Positions 42,633-54,821 of a stretch of 64,000 bases of DNA are shown here, in pieces (within the stretch, counting starts at the first letter, position 1; each line of letters starts with the position of its first letter). This DNA comes from Tragulus kanchil (Eukaryota; Chordata; Mammalia; Artiodactyla; Tragulidae): NCBI GenBank assembly GCA_022376925.1, contig JAIOJX010000002.1, positions 42,741,501 to 42,805,500 of the forward strand, given 5' to 3'. The notes below the pieces were generated by a model. That model did not search any database. It was not told the origin of the DNA and saw only the letters and a list, made by a program, of their open reading frames with translations. The position numbers and the translations under genes were made by a program.

Positions 42633-43419
42633 ACTTCTTAATTTTTTAATAATTAGTTTTGTGCATTTTGTTATGTAGTTACAAAATAAAAACAAAAATA
42701 TTTTAGCTGCATATAGTTAGACCTTATATAAAAATTTTCTTTCAGAGAAAAGCTATTAGTTTGAAACACAGAATGAATGAGCTTCTATTACTAATTTAAC
42801 TCACAAATTTTCTAATAAGATTGCATTTAATTCACATTTCTAAGTGGTTTGCCTAAGATTTGTAAATCTTAAGAAATAAAGCAATTAAACCAGTCTTCAC
42901 CTAGATACAAAAATATAAACCAAAATATATTCCTATGAACTCACAAATAAAAAATAACTTAAATGAGGAATACTAGAATATGAAGACTAGGCTGATTAAC
43001 TATCATTAGACACTCAGACAAAAAAAGTATGAGAATTGGTCTATGAAGCAGAGTATCTCTTGGCAAAGGAGAAAGCCCTATGGTTATGGGGAAAGAATAC
43101 ACATAAGTAAGATCTCATTACCTGTCAGTATGTCATTTATTTAAACAGATTTTAAAACAAATTTTAATCCTTTCCATTTGTTTGCCTCTCACCTCTGAAA
43201 TTTGTCATTCAACCAATGTAACTTCTTTGCCATAGGTTTGTCTTTGGGATATTTATATTTACTGGAGAACATATTTTGCATTTTACAATATTACTAAAAA
43301 ATATTATTTAAAGAACATCTACTTGCTTATACCCAACCTTTCTGAATTGGGTAGATTAAAATGACAATAACGATATGACTTTTTCTTAGGGCATTTAAAA
43401 TCCCATTGGTAAAACAAAG

Positions 43420-43617
43420 CAAAAGTGTTAGTTGCTCAGTTGTGAAGGACTCTTTGCCATCCTGTAGACCTTAGCCGGCCAATCTTCTCTGTCAGTGGAA
43501 TTCTCTAGGCAATGGGTAGCCATTCCCTTCTCCAAGGGATCCTGACCCAGGGATCAAACATGGGTCTCCAACATTGCAGGCAGATCCTTTACCTTCTGAG
43601 TCACCAGGGAAGGCCCT
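43420..43617 (-). mobile_element. Bov-tA SINE
   Basis: Antisense body with caatgggtagccattccctt and head complement caccagggaaggccc. The artefactual copy is about 44524-44720. Confidence 0.88.
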
Positions 43618-43865
43618 TAGCCTAGACATGTTCTATTCATATAACAGAAACTTAGTTAAGACTGCAACCAAGTGCCAAAAAATACGGTACAACTAAAAAT
43701 TGCATAGGAAAGTTCAGTCAAGTTAGGAAAAAGTAACTTGAGATGAGCAATTATACAGAATAAAGATGGGGAAGAATACTCTCTTTAACAATGATTTGCA
43801 CTTTGAATTAACTTAGCCCTGGCAGTTATTTTCATTATTTAAAACACTGCTTATTCTCTTTGCAG

Positions 43866-44007
43866 CTTCACGGTGGATCCTGAACAACTAGATTTTCCTA
43901 AATTTTTTTTTTTATGGTTCCAAATGAAAAATAAGTATTCTTTTATAAAATATGAATTTGAAAATTCTCATTACTACTCTCTACTTTTATTTAAATATTT
44001 ATCCTAA
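43866..44007 (+). CDS. Candidate terminal exon joined to the 36180 segment
   Basis: The pyrimidine-rich tract ttattctctttgcag ends at 43865. If joined to the split codon of the 36180-36223 segment, the frame reads S-FTVDPEQLDFPK and stays open for 46 codons to TAA at 44005-44007. The last 30 or so codons cross a run of eleven T and look AT-biased, so the true 3' structure is doubtful. Read in another frame, the first bases give ASRWILNN-stop. The false duplication repeats this segment at 44969-45110 with the frame intact. The protein is not recognised; this could equally be a chance open frame after a cryptic acceptor. Confidence 0.22.
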
Positions 44008-45110
44008 CAAAAAAAAGTATAAACCAAAATATATTCCTATGAACTCACAAATAAAAAATAACTTAAATGAGGAATACTAGAATATGAAGACTAGGCTGAT
44101 TAACTATCATTAGACACTCAGACAAAAAAAGTATGAGAATTGGTCTATGAAGCAGAGTATCTCTTGGCAAAGGAGAAAGCCCTATGGTTATGGGGAAAGA
44201 ATACACATAAGTAAGATCTCATTACCTGTCAGTATGTCATTTATTTAAACAGATTTTAAAACAAATTTTAATCCTTTCCATTTGTTTGCCTCTCACCTCT
44301 GAAATTTGTCATTCAACCAATGTAACTTCTTTGCCATAGGTTTGTCTTTGGGATATTTATATTTACTGGAGAACATATTTTGCATTTTACAATATTACTA
44401 AAAAATATTATTTAAAGAACATCTACTTGCTTATACCCAACCTTTCTGAATTGGGTAGATTAAAATGACAATAACGATATGACTTTTTCTTAGGGCATTT
44501 AAAATCCCATTGGTAAAACAAAGCAAAAGTGTTAGTTGCTCAGTTGTGAAGGACTCTTTGCCATCCTGTAGACCTTAGCCGGCCAATCTTCTCTGTCAGT
44601 GGAATTCTCTAGGCAATGGGTAGCCATTCCCTTCTCCAAGGGATCCTGCCCCAGGATCAAACATGGGTCTCCAACATTGCAGGCAGATCCTTTACCTTCT
44701 GAGTCACCAGGGAAGGCCCTTAGCCTAGACATGTTCTATTCATATAACAGAAACTTAGTTAAGACTGCAACCAAGTGCCAAAAAATACGGTACAACTAAA
44801 AATTGCATAGGAAAGTTCAGTCAAGTTAGGAAAAAGTAACTTGAGATGAGCAATTATACAGAATAAAGATGGGGAAGAATACTCTCTTTAACAATGATTT
44901 GCACTTTGAATTAACTTAGCCCTGGCAGTTATTTTCATTATTTAAAACACTGCTTATTCTCTTTGCAGCTTCACGGTGGATCCTGAACAACTAGATTTTC
45001 CTAAATTTTTTTTTTTATGGTTCCAAATGAAAAATAAGTATTCTTTTATAAAATATGAATTTGAAAATTCTCATTACTACTCTCTACTTTTATTTAAATA
45101 TTTATCCTAA

Positions 45111-45754
45111 GGTGCACTCTTCTTTCAAGTGCCTCCTTTAACATTATTAACTTTTAGCTCAACTTTCAAATTTCACTATTATTCTCAGTATTTGCTGCTG
45201 TATCTCACTAGTGTAAACTAAAACCCTGTGGTCACAAAATCCTACCATATCAAAAAGTATACATATAAAGGAACAAATCTGATATGATGAAGAAAAAAAC
45301 TTAGAGAACTTTTAGAGTATTACTTCATAAGACAGCCTTTATAGATCTGTCATGAATTAATGATAAGAGACTAAATCAGTATTTTGTGATTTTTAAGTAT
45401 CTGATTTTATGTGAGTGAAATTTATTTTTCAGTAATACCTATTCCATTCCCAACTCATGATCCTATTCATGTTACTTAAAAAGCTAATGTGTGATCCAAT
45501 ATGACCTTATGTACACAGAGAGAGACAGCAGGGATGCAAGTGCACAGAGAAAGGTCATCAGGGCACAGTAAGAAGGGTAGCAAGCTAAGGAGGAAGGTCT
45601 CAAGAGAAATCAAATCTGCTAACATTCTATTTTGGACTTTTAGTGTTTACAAGTGTAAGAAAATATCTTTCTGATATTTAAGCTTAAAATAAAAGTTAAT
45701 ATTACTACAAAAGCATAAACCACTTTCACTATAATCAATAGAATCTTTATCCAT
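45111..45754. other. Upstream non-coding sequence, nothing recognised
   Basis: No gene or repeat family could be supported. Confidence 0.4.
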
Positions 45755-46856
45755 CAGTGTGTGGATCACAACAAACTGTGAAAAATTCTGAAAGAGATGG
45801 GAAAACTCTGGTACCATCTTACCTGTCTCCTGAGAAACATGTATGCAGGACAAGAAGCAAGAGTTAGAACTGGATATGGAACAACAGACTGGTTCAAAAC
45901 TGGGAAAGGAGCACAGTAAGGCTGTATACTGTAGCCCTGCTTATTTAACTTCTATGCAGAGTACATCATGTGAAATGCCAGGATGGATGAATCACTACCT
46001 GGAATCAAGATTGCTACGAGAAATAATCAACAACCTAGGGTATGCAGATGATACCACTCTAACGGCAGAAAGTGAGCCTCTTGAGGGTGAAAGAGAGGAG
46101 TGAAAAAGCTGGCTTAAAACTCAACATTCAAAACGAAAAAAAAAAAAAAAAGAAAAAAAAAAAGAAAAAAAAAAAAAAAAAAAAAAACTCAACATTCAAA
46201 AAACTAAGACCATGGAATATGTTCCTATTACTTCATGGCAAGTAGAAGGGCAAAAAGTGGAAGCAGTGATTGATTTTATTTTCTTGGGATCCAACATCAC
46301 TGAGGATGTTACTGTAGCCATGAAATTAAAAGACTCTTGCTCCTTGGAAGGAAAGCTACAACAAACCTAGATAGTGTATTAAAAAGCAGAGACATCACTT
46401 TGTCAAAAAGATCTGTATAGTCAAAGCTGTGGTTTTTTTCAGTAGTCATGTATGGATGTGAGAGCTGGTCCATAAAGAAGGCTGAGTGCCAAACAATTGG
46501 ATGTTTTCATATTGTGGTGCTGGAGAAAACTCTTGAGAGTCCCTTGGACAGCAGGGAGATCAAATCAGTCAATCTTGAAGTAAATAAACCCTGAATATTC
46601 ATTGGAAGGACTGATGCTGAAGCTAAAGCTCTAATACTTTTGCCATCTAATGGGAAGCACCAACTCATGGCAAAAGACAATGATGCTAGGAAAGATTGAA
46701 GACAAAAGGAGAAGGGGGTGGGATGGTTAGACAGCATCACTGACTCATTGGGTATGAATTTGAGCAAACTCTGGGAGATAGTGGAGGAGAGAGAAACCTG
46801 GCATGCTACAATCCATGAGGTCACAGAGAGTTGGACATGACTTAACAATTGAACAT
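45755..46856 (+). mobile_element. BovB (RTE) LINE, 5'-truncated
   Basis: It begins near gtgtggatcacaacaaactg and runs to the 3' end (gttggacatgacttaacaat at about 46831-46850). The peptide at 45843-46103 keeps the YADD reverse transcriptase motif (GYADDTTLTAESE), but the frame is broken soon after. An A-rich insertion lies at 46134-46184. Confidence 0.88.
46134..46184. repeat. Poly(A)-only insertion inside BovB
   Basis: About 50 A with two or three G interruptions, flanked by the same bases on both sides (actcaacattcaaaa at about 46119-46133 and 46187-46201). This looks like a target-site duplication around a tail with no body. Confidence 0.7.
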
Positions 46857-46865
46857 CAATGATGC

Positions 46866-49183
46866 TTTCAAAATATTTGAAAATCAACATTTTTAACCTA
46901 AGTGAACAAAGAATTCTAAAACATGTCTAAAACCTCTGGGAAATAATAAACTATGTAGTGGACAAAAACATCTATTTTCCATTTTTAACACTAGAATGTC
47001 TAAAATCTCAGTGAAAGGTGATCAACTTAGGCCATGTACCTTATATACACTGCTGCACAAGCTCCTAAATATTTTAAATATAATCTCTTTTTTTGATAAA
47101 TATTGCTAATGAAAGTTCAGTGCATATAGAAATCTGTTACCATGTTATTCTCTAGTCCAAATTCCTTTGAAACAACCTGTCTTCCAGGAAACAAATATAA
47201 AGTGAATTTTGTCTACTTTTTTAACTGTTGGAAAACTAATATAAAGGTCCAACAAAGACATTTATGTACCCTCAATGAATCCAAATAAAATTAAAGATTT
47301 TTTTAGAACTTCTACTAGAAATAGGTAGTAAATATTGACATACATAGTCAGTGTGTGTGTGTGTGTTGGGGGGAGGGTCATTTCTAAACATGATAAACTA
47401 TGAAACAACACCTGGCTCAACTCTTTTAATTTATATACAAAGAAAGAGCAACATTAATAGTGATATACAATGATTATTTAAATAAGCTATACATATATGC
47501 AAAGACAGATAATAAAACAGTGTGAAGTCTCCTGATTATATACAGTAAGAAAGAATCAAAAGACTTTGGAACCTTGGGCAGTTTTGATATATAAATTCTT
47601 CTTAAAAATAATGGTTGCAAATTATTTCAAATAAATTATAGTCAATGTATTGTTCTGGCCAGTCCATTTCAGTAAATTCAGAAAGTACATCAACTCCTCT
47701 GGATACTAGGGAATTTCCAAGTAGAATAGTAGTATGACTTTAAACGAGTTCTGCCCTCAGTTAGACTGCTAGGTGGAAGGGTGTGAGAGTCCAAATTGGA
47801 ATAGGTTCTATCACATTTTTTAAGTAGAGTCAACAGCCTTTGAGAATATATAAATAATGAAGCAAATCAATTTCATTATACAGTATTCTTTTTAAATTAC
47901 TTTTTTATTGGGATGTCCCTAGTTCTTTTATAAATTACATGTATTTTGTGTATATATTATGACTGTGTGTGTGTATTCATGCACATGTAAATATTAGAAT
48001 AATAGAAGAATATAACAGAAATATGTTCAAAATATTTGAAAATCAACCTTTCGAACCTAAGTGAACAAAGAATTCTAAAACATGTCTAAAACCTCTGGGA
48101 AATAATAAACTATGTAGTGGACAAAAACATCTATTTTCCATTTTTAACACTAGAATGTCTAAAATCTCAGTGAAAGGTGATCAACTTAGGCCATGTACCT
48201 TATATACACTGCTGCACAAGCTCCTAAATATTTTAAATATAATCTCTTTTTTTGATAAATATTGCTAATGAAAGTTCAGTGCATATAGAAATCTGTTACC
48301 ATGTTATTCTCTAGTCCAAATTCCTTTGAAACAACCTGTCTTCCAGGAAACAAATATAAAGTGAATTTTGTCTACTTTTTTAACTGTTGGAAAACTAATA
48401 TAAAGGTCCAACAAAGACATTTATGTACCCTCAATGAATCCAAATAAAATTAAAGATTTTTTTAGAACTTCTACTAGAAATAGGTAGTAAATATTGACAT
48501 ACATAGTCAGTGTGTGTGTGTGTGTTGGGGGGAGGGTCATTTCTAAACATGATAAACTATGAAACAACACCTGGCTCAACTCTTTTAATTTATATACAAA
48601 GAAAGAGCAACATTAATAGTGATATACAATGATTATTTAAATAAGCTATACATATATGCAAAGACAGATAATAAAACAGTGTGAAGTCTCCTGATTATAT
48701 ACAGTAAGAAAGAATCAAAAGACTTTGGAACCTTGGGCAGTTTTGATATATAAATTCTTCTTAAAAATAATGGTTGCAAATTATTTCAAATAAATTATAG
48801 TCAATGTATTGTTCTGGCCAGTCCATTTCAGTAAATTCAGAAAGTACATCAACTCCTCTGGATACTAGGGAATTTCCAAGTAGAATAGTAGTATGACTTT
48901 AAACGAGTTCTGCCCTCAGTTAGACTGCTAGGTGGAAGGGTGTGAGAGTCCAAATTGGAATAGGTTCTATCACATTTTTTAAGTAGAGTCAACAGCCTTT
49001 GAGAATATATAAATAATGAAGCAAATCAATTTCATTATACAGTATTCTTTTTAAATTACTTTTTTATTGGGATGTCCCTAGTTCTTTTATAAATTACATG
49101 TATTTTGTGTATATATTATGACTGTGTGTGTGTATTCATGCACATGTAAATATTAGAATAATAGAAGAATATAAACAGAAATA
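46866..49183 (+). repeat. Direct duplication 12, offset 1159 bp (likely artefact)
   Basis: Copy A starts at 46866 and copy B at 48025. The left copy begins just after the BovB end and the right copy carries on into duplication 13. A (GT)n tract at about 47350-47366 recurs at 48510-48525. Confidence 0.92.
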
Positions 49184-51154
49184 GTAGGGCAAAAACAAGT
49201 GGACCCTAGGTTTAAACTCATTTTTAAGTAAACCAATAAATTTTTAGCTAGTGAAAGCTTTTATTCCCCTTATTTAAGAGCAACCTTTTTCTGGAGAACA
49301 AAACAATGAAAGGTAGTATAGTAAAGACCAAGATGGGAAATCTCCCATGGAGTAAAGTTTGAATCTGGGTAACAAGACAAGTAAAAAAAATGTAATGGTT
49401 TTAGGAGTTAAGAATTTGGTTTGAGATAAACTTTCTGACAAATGATGTCCTTGAATGTCTTGCTAATAGACCCAGGGATCTGAAAGAATCTGAGAGAATC
49501 AAACCAGGGAGAATTTACACTTACCTTTATATCAGCAATTTATGAGACACTGTGCTGGAACTTTTTTGTTTTTAACAAGAATAACATCGAGCGTGACAAA
49601 TTGCAGATTTATTGTAAAAAATTTCTAGGAGATAAAACTTGAAATCCCCAGATTCTTCATCCATAAATGTTACTGCTATAAAAATTTATAGAATTGAAAC
49701 TTAATGTACCTCAATTATTTGCAAATGCCTCGATTATTCCTCTTTCAGAAATAAAAGAATCTTAGACAGTGTTGTTATTATCACAAACCTAAAGATAAAT
49801 CATATATTTGAAAAGAAATACCTCTTAAAATCTTCTCCCTCCTGTCATTGAGAACTGTTCATTGAACATCCTGAATTATTCTAAGCCTCTAGAAAGATTG
49901 TAAAGATCCTTTCAAGTGGTAGTGTGAAATCAGTGGGAAACAGAACAAAACGAACTTTCAAAAGCAACAAGAAATTATGTGTCATATATACATCATAGAA
50001 AATATTTTATATTTGTGAATCTTTACAGCTTACATTTCCATTCCATTATTACAAGATGAACACAAAACGCAACTATCACATTTTTAAGAGTCAACAGCCT
50101 TTGAGAATATATAAATAATGAAGCAAATCAATTTCATTATACAGTATTCTTTTAAATTACTTTTATTGGGATGTCCCTAGTTCTTTTATAAATTACATGT
50201 ATTTTGTGTATATATTATGACTGTGTGTGTGTATTCATGCACATGTAAATATTAGAATAATAGAAGAATATAAACAGAAATAGTAGGGCAAAAACAAGTG
50301 GACCCTAGGTTTAAACTCATTTTTAAGTAAACCAATAAATTTTTAGCTAGTGAAAGCTTTTATTCCCCTTATTTAAGAGCAACCTTTTTCTGGAGAACAA
50401 AACAATGAAAGGTAGTATAGTAAAGACCAAGATGGGAAATCTCCCATGGAGTAAAGTTTGAATCTGGGTAACAAGACAAGTAAAAAAAATGTAATGGTTT
50501 TAGGAGTTAAGAATTTGGTTTGAGATAAACTTTCTGACAAATGATGTCCTTGAATGTCTTGCTAATAGACCCAGGGATCTGAAAGAATCTGAGAGAATCA
50601 AACCAGGGAGAATTTACACTTACCTTTATATCAGCAATTTATGAGACACTGTGCTGGAACTTTTTTGTTTTTAACAAGAATAACATCGAGCGTGACAAAT
50701 TGCAGATTTATTGTAAAAAATTTCTAGGAGATAAAACTTGAAATCCCCAGATTCTTCATCCATAAATGTTACTGCTATAAAAATTTATAGAATTGAAACT
50801 TAATGTACCTCAATTATTTGCAAATGCCTCGATTATTCCTCTTTCAGAAATAAAAGAATCTTAGACAGTGTTGTTATTATCACAAACCTAAAGATAAATC
50901 ATATATTTGAAAAGAAATACCTCTTAAAATCTTCTCCCTCCTGTCATTGAGAACTGTTCATTGAACATCCTGAATTATTCTAAGCCTCTAGAAAGATTGT
51001 AAAGATCCTTTCAAGTGGTAGTGTGAAATCAGTGGGAAACAGAACAAAACGAACTTTCAAAAGCAACAAGAAATTATGTGTCATATATACATCATAGAAA
51101 ATATTTTATATTTGTGAATCTTTACAGCTTACATTTCCATTCCATTATTACAAG
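48985..51154 (+). repeat. Direct duplication 13, offset 1102 bp (likely artefact)
   Basis: The agagtcaacagcctttgaga block occurs at 48985 and 50087, and also at 47825 through duplication 12. The end of copy A is garbled (acaagatgaacacaaaacgc) where copy B reads acaagtgatgaaaacac. Confidence 0.92.
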
Positions 51155-52244
51155 TGATGAAAACACAAAAAACTGCAAGTAGCATGCAAATTATAAATAC
51201 AGTCTTCCCATTTCACTAACCAAATTCCTACTTTCCAGTGTTGCTTCCCAATTTATGCAGGAAACTGCCTGCAAAGCTGAAACTGATTAGAAAAAATTTA
51301 AGGTTTAAAATCTCTTTCTCATTTTAGGAGGAAGCAAATACCAGGCCATCAAAATTAAAAATGAATTGTTGCAGTCCATTACAGTTATTGTTACTAGATC
51401 CACTTCATTTGCAGGTGTCCAAAATAGAAAATGAGTAATTCTTTCTCTTCAAATTATATATGTTCTTAAATGCTACTTAAAGCTTTGGTTGTTTTGCTGT
51501 AATAAAGAACAGAAAATTAATTTACCAATTAAATTGAGTGAATCTAGCAGATTTTACTAATTAGTTTATAAAACCAAATACTGTGACTTACTAAGTGTTT
51601 GCAGATCTAAATGCATGTTTCCGTAGAAACTATTAAAGTAACTGGAATGTCAAATAAAGCAGTTCTATGTATGGGAAACAATATGCAATTCATTTTAAGA
51701 CAGATTATATTCCAAACCAGTTCTGTTTGTGTGATAACTAATTTTTAAACAATGTTATTAATGCAGAAAAACAAAAGTGAACTTAATTTCAGTGTATAAG
51801 ATTTGTTCAAAGTTGTGTGGATGTCAAATTTTATCGACAAAATAAGATGATATTAGAAATAGAAAGCCTTCAAATGAGAAAGTGCTTATATGCTAAAGTT
51901 TAGATTTATTGTTATAGACCACAGACTATGGAACTTTTGAGATCTCTGAACAGGTAGAAAAAGGCAGATATTATTAAGGGTGCTTTACTTCATTAAAAAA
52001 TCCTGTATGTAAGATATTATGAAAAATTTAAAATTTATGCTTTAATTTAAAGACAAATTAGCTGGATGTCTGCAAAGTGGGGAATTTAAGAAACATTGAT
52101 ATATACTATGAATAAATCAAAATACAAAGAATGAAATTTAAAAAAAGGTACAGATTTATGAGCATAAGAAATCCCCAATTCAGAACACAAATATCTCACA
52201 TTTGACCCATTTTGACATACCTATATTCTGAACTCATCTCAGTA
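51155..52244. other. Upstream AT-rich sequence; one weak exon-like stretch
   Basis: 51328-51414 is 29 open codons between an acceptor (tttctcattttag) and a CAG|GTGTCC site. No other gene signal or repeat family is visible. Confidence 0.35.
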
Positions 52245-52737
52245 AAATTACTATAGGCATATCTCACTGTATTGCTCTTCATAGATACTGTGCTTTTTAC
52301 AAATGGAAGGGTTGTGACAACTCTCCATATAACAAGCCTGCATACACCATTTTTCCAACACCATCTGCTAACTTTGCATATCTGTGTCATATTTTGCTAA
52401 TGTTCCCAATATTTCAAGCTTTTTCATTATTACCATTTTATTTTCTTATAGTGATCTGTGATCAGTTAACTTTGACGTTACTATAGCAAAAAGATTATAA
52501 CATGCTGCAGGCTCAGATGTTGATTAGTAATTTTCAGCAATAAAGTAGTTCTTAATTAAAACATGTTAGTTTTTTCAGACATAATGCTACTGTACAGTTA
52601 ATAGCAGTATATTATAAATATTACTATTATATGCAATAGGAAACCAAAATATTCATGTGACTCCCTTTTATTGTGATACTTGCTTCATTGCAGTCTGGAA
52701 CCAAACTCACAATATCTCTGAGGTATGCCTGTATAAC
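52245..52737. mobile_element. Tigger-type (pogo/mariner) non-autonomous DNA transposon
   Basis: The ends are inverted: left tataggcatatctcactgta and right, read on the reverse strand, tacaggcatacctcagagat. The internal parts (ccatttttccaacaccatct; gtgatctgtgatcagttaac) fit Tigger1-like elements. There is no transposase. Its right half is repeated at about 53647-53921 by duplication 14. Confidence 0.75.
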
Positions 52738-54821
52738 TTTTACAAACATTTAACTATACAAAACGGTATTTATGAAAACTATACATAAAGTCAAATTCCA
52801 GTCAAAATGGAAAACCATAAAAGAAGAAAATCAACACATAGTACATAATGAGAGATAAGTACCATACTTAAAAACACTCTCATACATCTCATTTAAACCT
52901 AACGACTAGAGATCATCCCCTCATCATAACTGCAGAGCTGAGGCCCAAGAATGGTATTAAACAATATACCAGTAAACAGGTGGAGCTACAACTTGAACCC
53001 AAGCCTGATAACCCAAACTCATGCTCTTTCCAATCAGTATCCTAAAAGATGCATGTATGTATATCTTGTACATATTTATTTTGATAGAATTTGATGCAGT
53101 GACATAGAAACATACATTATGACAGAGTAGAAGGACATGTGCTCACCTCTTCCTGCGAGAACACCAAAATCACAACTAACTGCTAAATGATCATTGACAG
53201 GAAGATGATGGAATCAACCAGAAAGGACACCTCTCATTCAAAGACAAAGGAGAAGCTGCAATGACGATAAAAGAATGACGATAATATGAAAAAGGCGGGC
53301 TGTAATCACAATGAAGTCAAATACCATAATCATTGGGCAGGCAACCCATAAACTGGAGAACAAGTTCTCCCACTGTTTTGAAGTTTCTGAGCCCCATGTC
53401 AGGCTTTGCAGCCTGGGCATCTGGCAGGGTGATTAATCACCAGGAAATCTGACTTTGAAGGCTAGTGGGAGTTGACCTGCAAGACTTCCATAGGACCAGG
53501 GGGAATAGAGACTCTGTTCTTGGGAGGCACACACAAAATCTTCTGAACACTAGGTCTTAGGGGAAGGAGCAGTGACCCTGTAAGAGACTGAGCCAAACCT
53601 GTCTCCTAGGGTTGGAGGTTATCCTTCAGAGGCATTTGACCGTTTACAGTTAACTTTGACGTTACTATAGCAAAAAGATTATAACATGCTGCAGGCTCAG
53701 ATGTTGATTAGTAATTTTCAGCAATAAAGTAGTTCTTAATTAAAACATGTTAGTTTTTTCAGACATAATGCTACTGTACAGTTAATAGCAGTATATTATA
53801 AATATTACTATTATATGCAATAGGAAACCAAAATATTCATGTGACTCCCTTTTATTGTGATACTTGCTTCATTGCAGTCTGGAACCAAACTCACAATATC
53901 TCTGAGGTATGCCTGTATAACTTTTACAAACATTTAACTATACAAAACGGTATTTATGAAAACTATACATAAAGTCAAATTCCAGTCAAAATGGAAAACC
54001 ATAAAAGAAGAAAATCAACACATAGTACATAATGAGAGATAAGTACCATACTTAAAAACACTCTCATACATCTCATTTAAACCTAACGACTAGAGATCAT
54101 CCCCTCATCATAACTGCAGAGCTGAGGCCCAAGAATGGTATTAAACAATATACCAGTAAACAGGTGGAGCTACAACTTGAACCCAAGCCTGATAACCCAA
54201 ACTCATGCTCTTTCCAATCAGTATCCTAAAAGATGCATGTATGTATATCTTGTACATATTTATTTTGATAGAATTTGATGCAGTGACATAGAAACATACA
54301 TTATGACAGAGTAGAAGGACATGTGCTCACCTCTTCCTGCGAGAACACCAAAATCACAACTAACTGCTAAATGATCATTGACAGGAAGATGATGGAATCA
54401 ACCAGAAAGGACACCTCTCATTCAAAGACAAAGGAGAAGCTGCAATGACGATAAAAGAATGACGATAATATGAAAAAGGCGGGCTGTAATCACAATGAAG
54501 TCAAATACCATAATCATTGGGCAGGCAACCCATAAACTGGAGAACAAGTTCTCCCACTGTTTTGAAGTTTCTGAGCCCCATGTCAGGCTTTGCAGCCTGG
54601 GCATCTGGCAGGGTGATTAATCACCAGGAAATCTGACTTTGAAGGCTAGTGGGAGTTGACCTGCAAGACTTCCATAGGACCAGGGGGAATAGAGACTCTG
54701 TTCTTGGGAGGGCACACACAAAATCTTCTGAACACTAGGTCTTAGGGGGAAGGAGCAGTGACCCTGTAAGAGACTGAGCCAAACCTGTCTCCTAGGGTTG
54801 GAGGTTATCCTTCAGAGGCAT
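52463..54821 (+). repeat. Direct duplication 14, offset 1184 bp (likely artefact)
   Basis: Copy A starts at 52463 inside the Tigger element and copy B at 53647. It therefore spans three unrelated units: Tigger, MIR and the L1 5' end. Confidence 0.94.
52880..53040 (-). repeat. MIR SINE
   Basis: Antisense MIR order with actgcagagctgaggcccaa, gctacaacttgaacccaagc and actcatgctctttccaatca. It is duplicated at about 54064-54224. Confidence 0.75.

Larger units (their letters stand above)
42914..45110 (+). repeat. Direct duplication 11, offset about 1104 bp (likely artefact)
   Basis: Copy A starts at 42914 and copy B at 44018. Small differences lie near 43545/44649 (tgacccagggatc against tgccccaggatc). 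The candidate terminal exon and a Bov-tA are included in both copies. Confidence 0.93.
46857..52244. other. Upstream stretch without genes
   Basis: After collapsing duplications 12 and 13, about 3.1 kb of AT-rich single-copy sequence remains. It has only simple repeats and no supported coding region. Confidence 0.5.

Noticed and set aside
43866..43893. Peptide ASRWILNN-stop after the acceptor resembles the C-terminus I recall for NECAB1
   Set aside because: The resemblance is a few residues from memory. NECAB1's 3' end is not expected within 12 kb of TMEM64 exon 1, no other NECAB1 exon is visible, and another frame joins better to 36180-36223.
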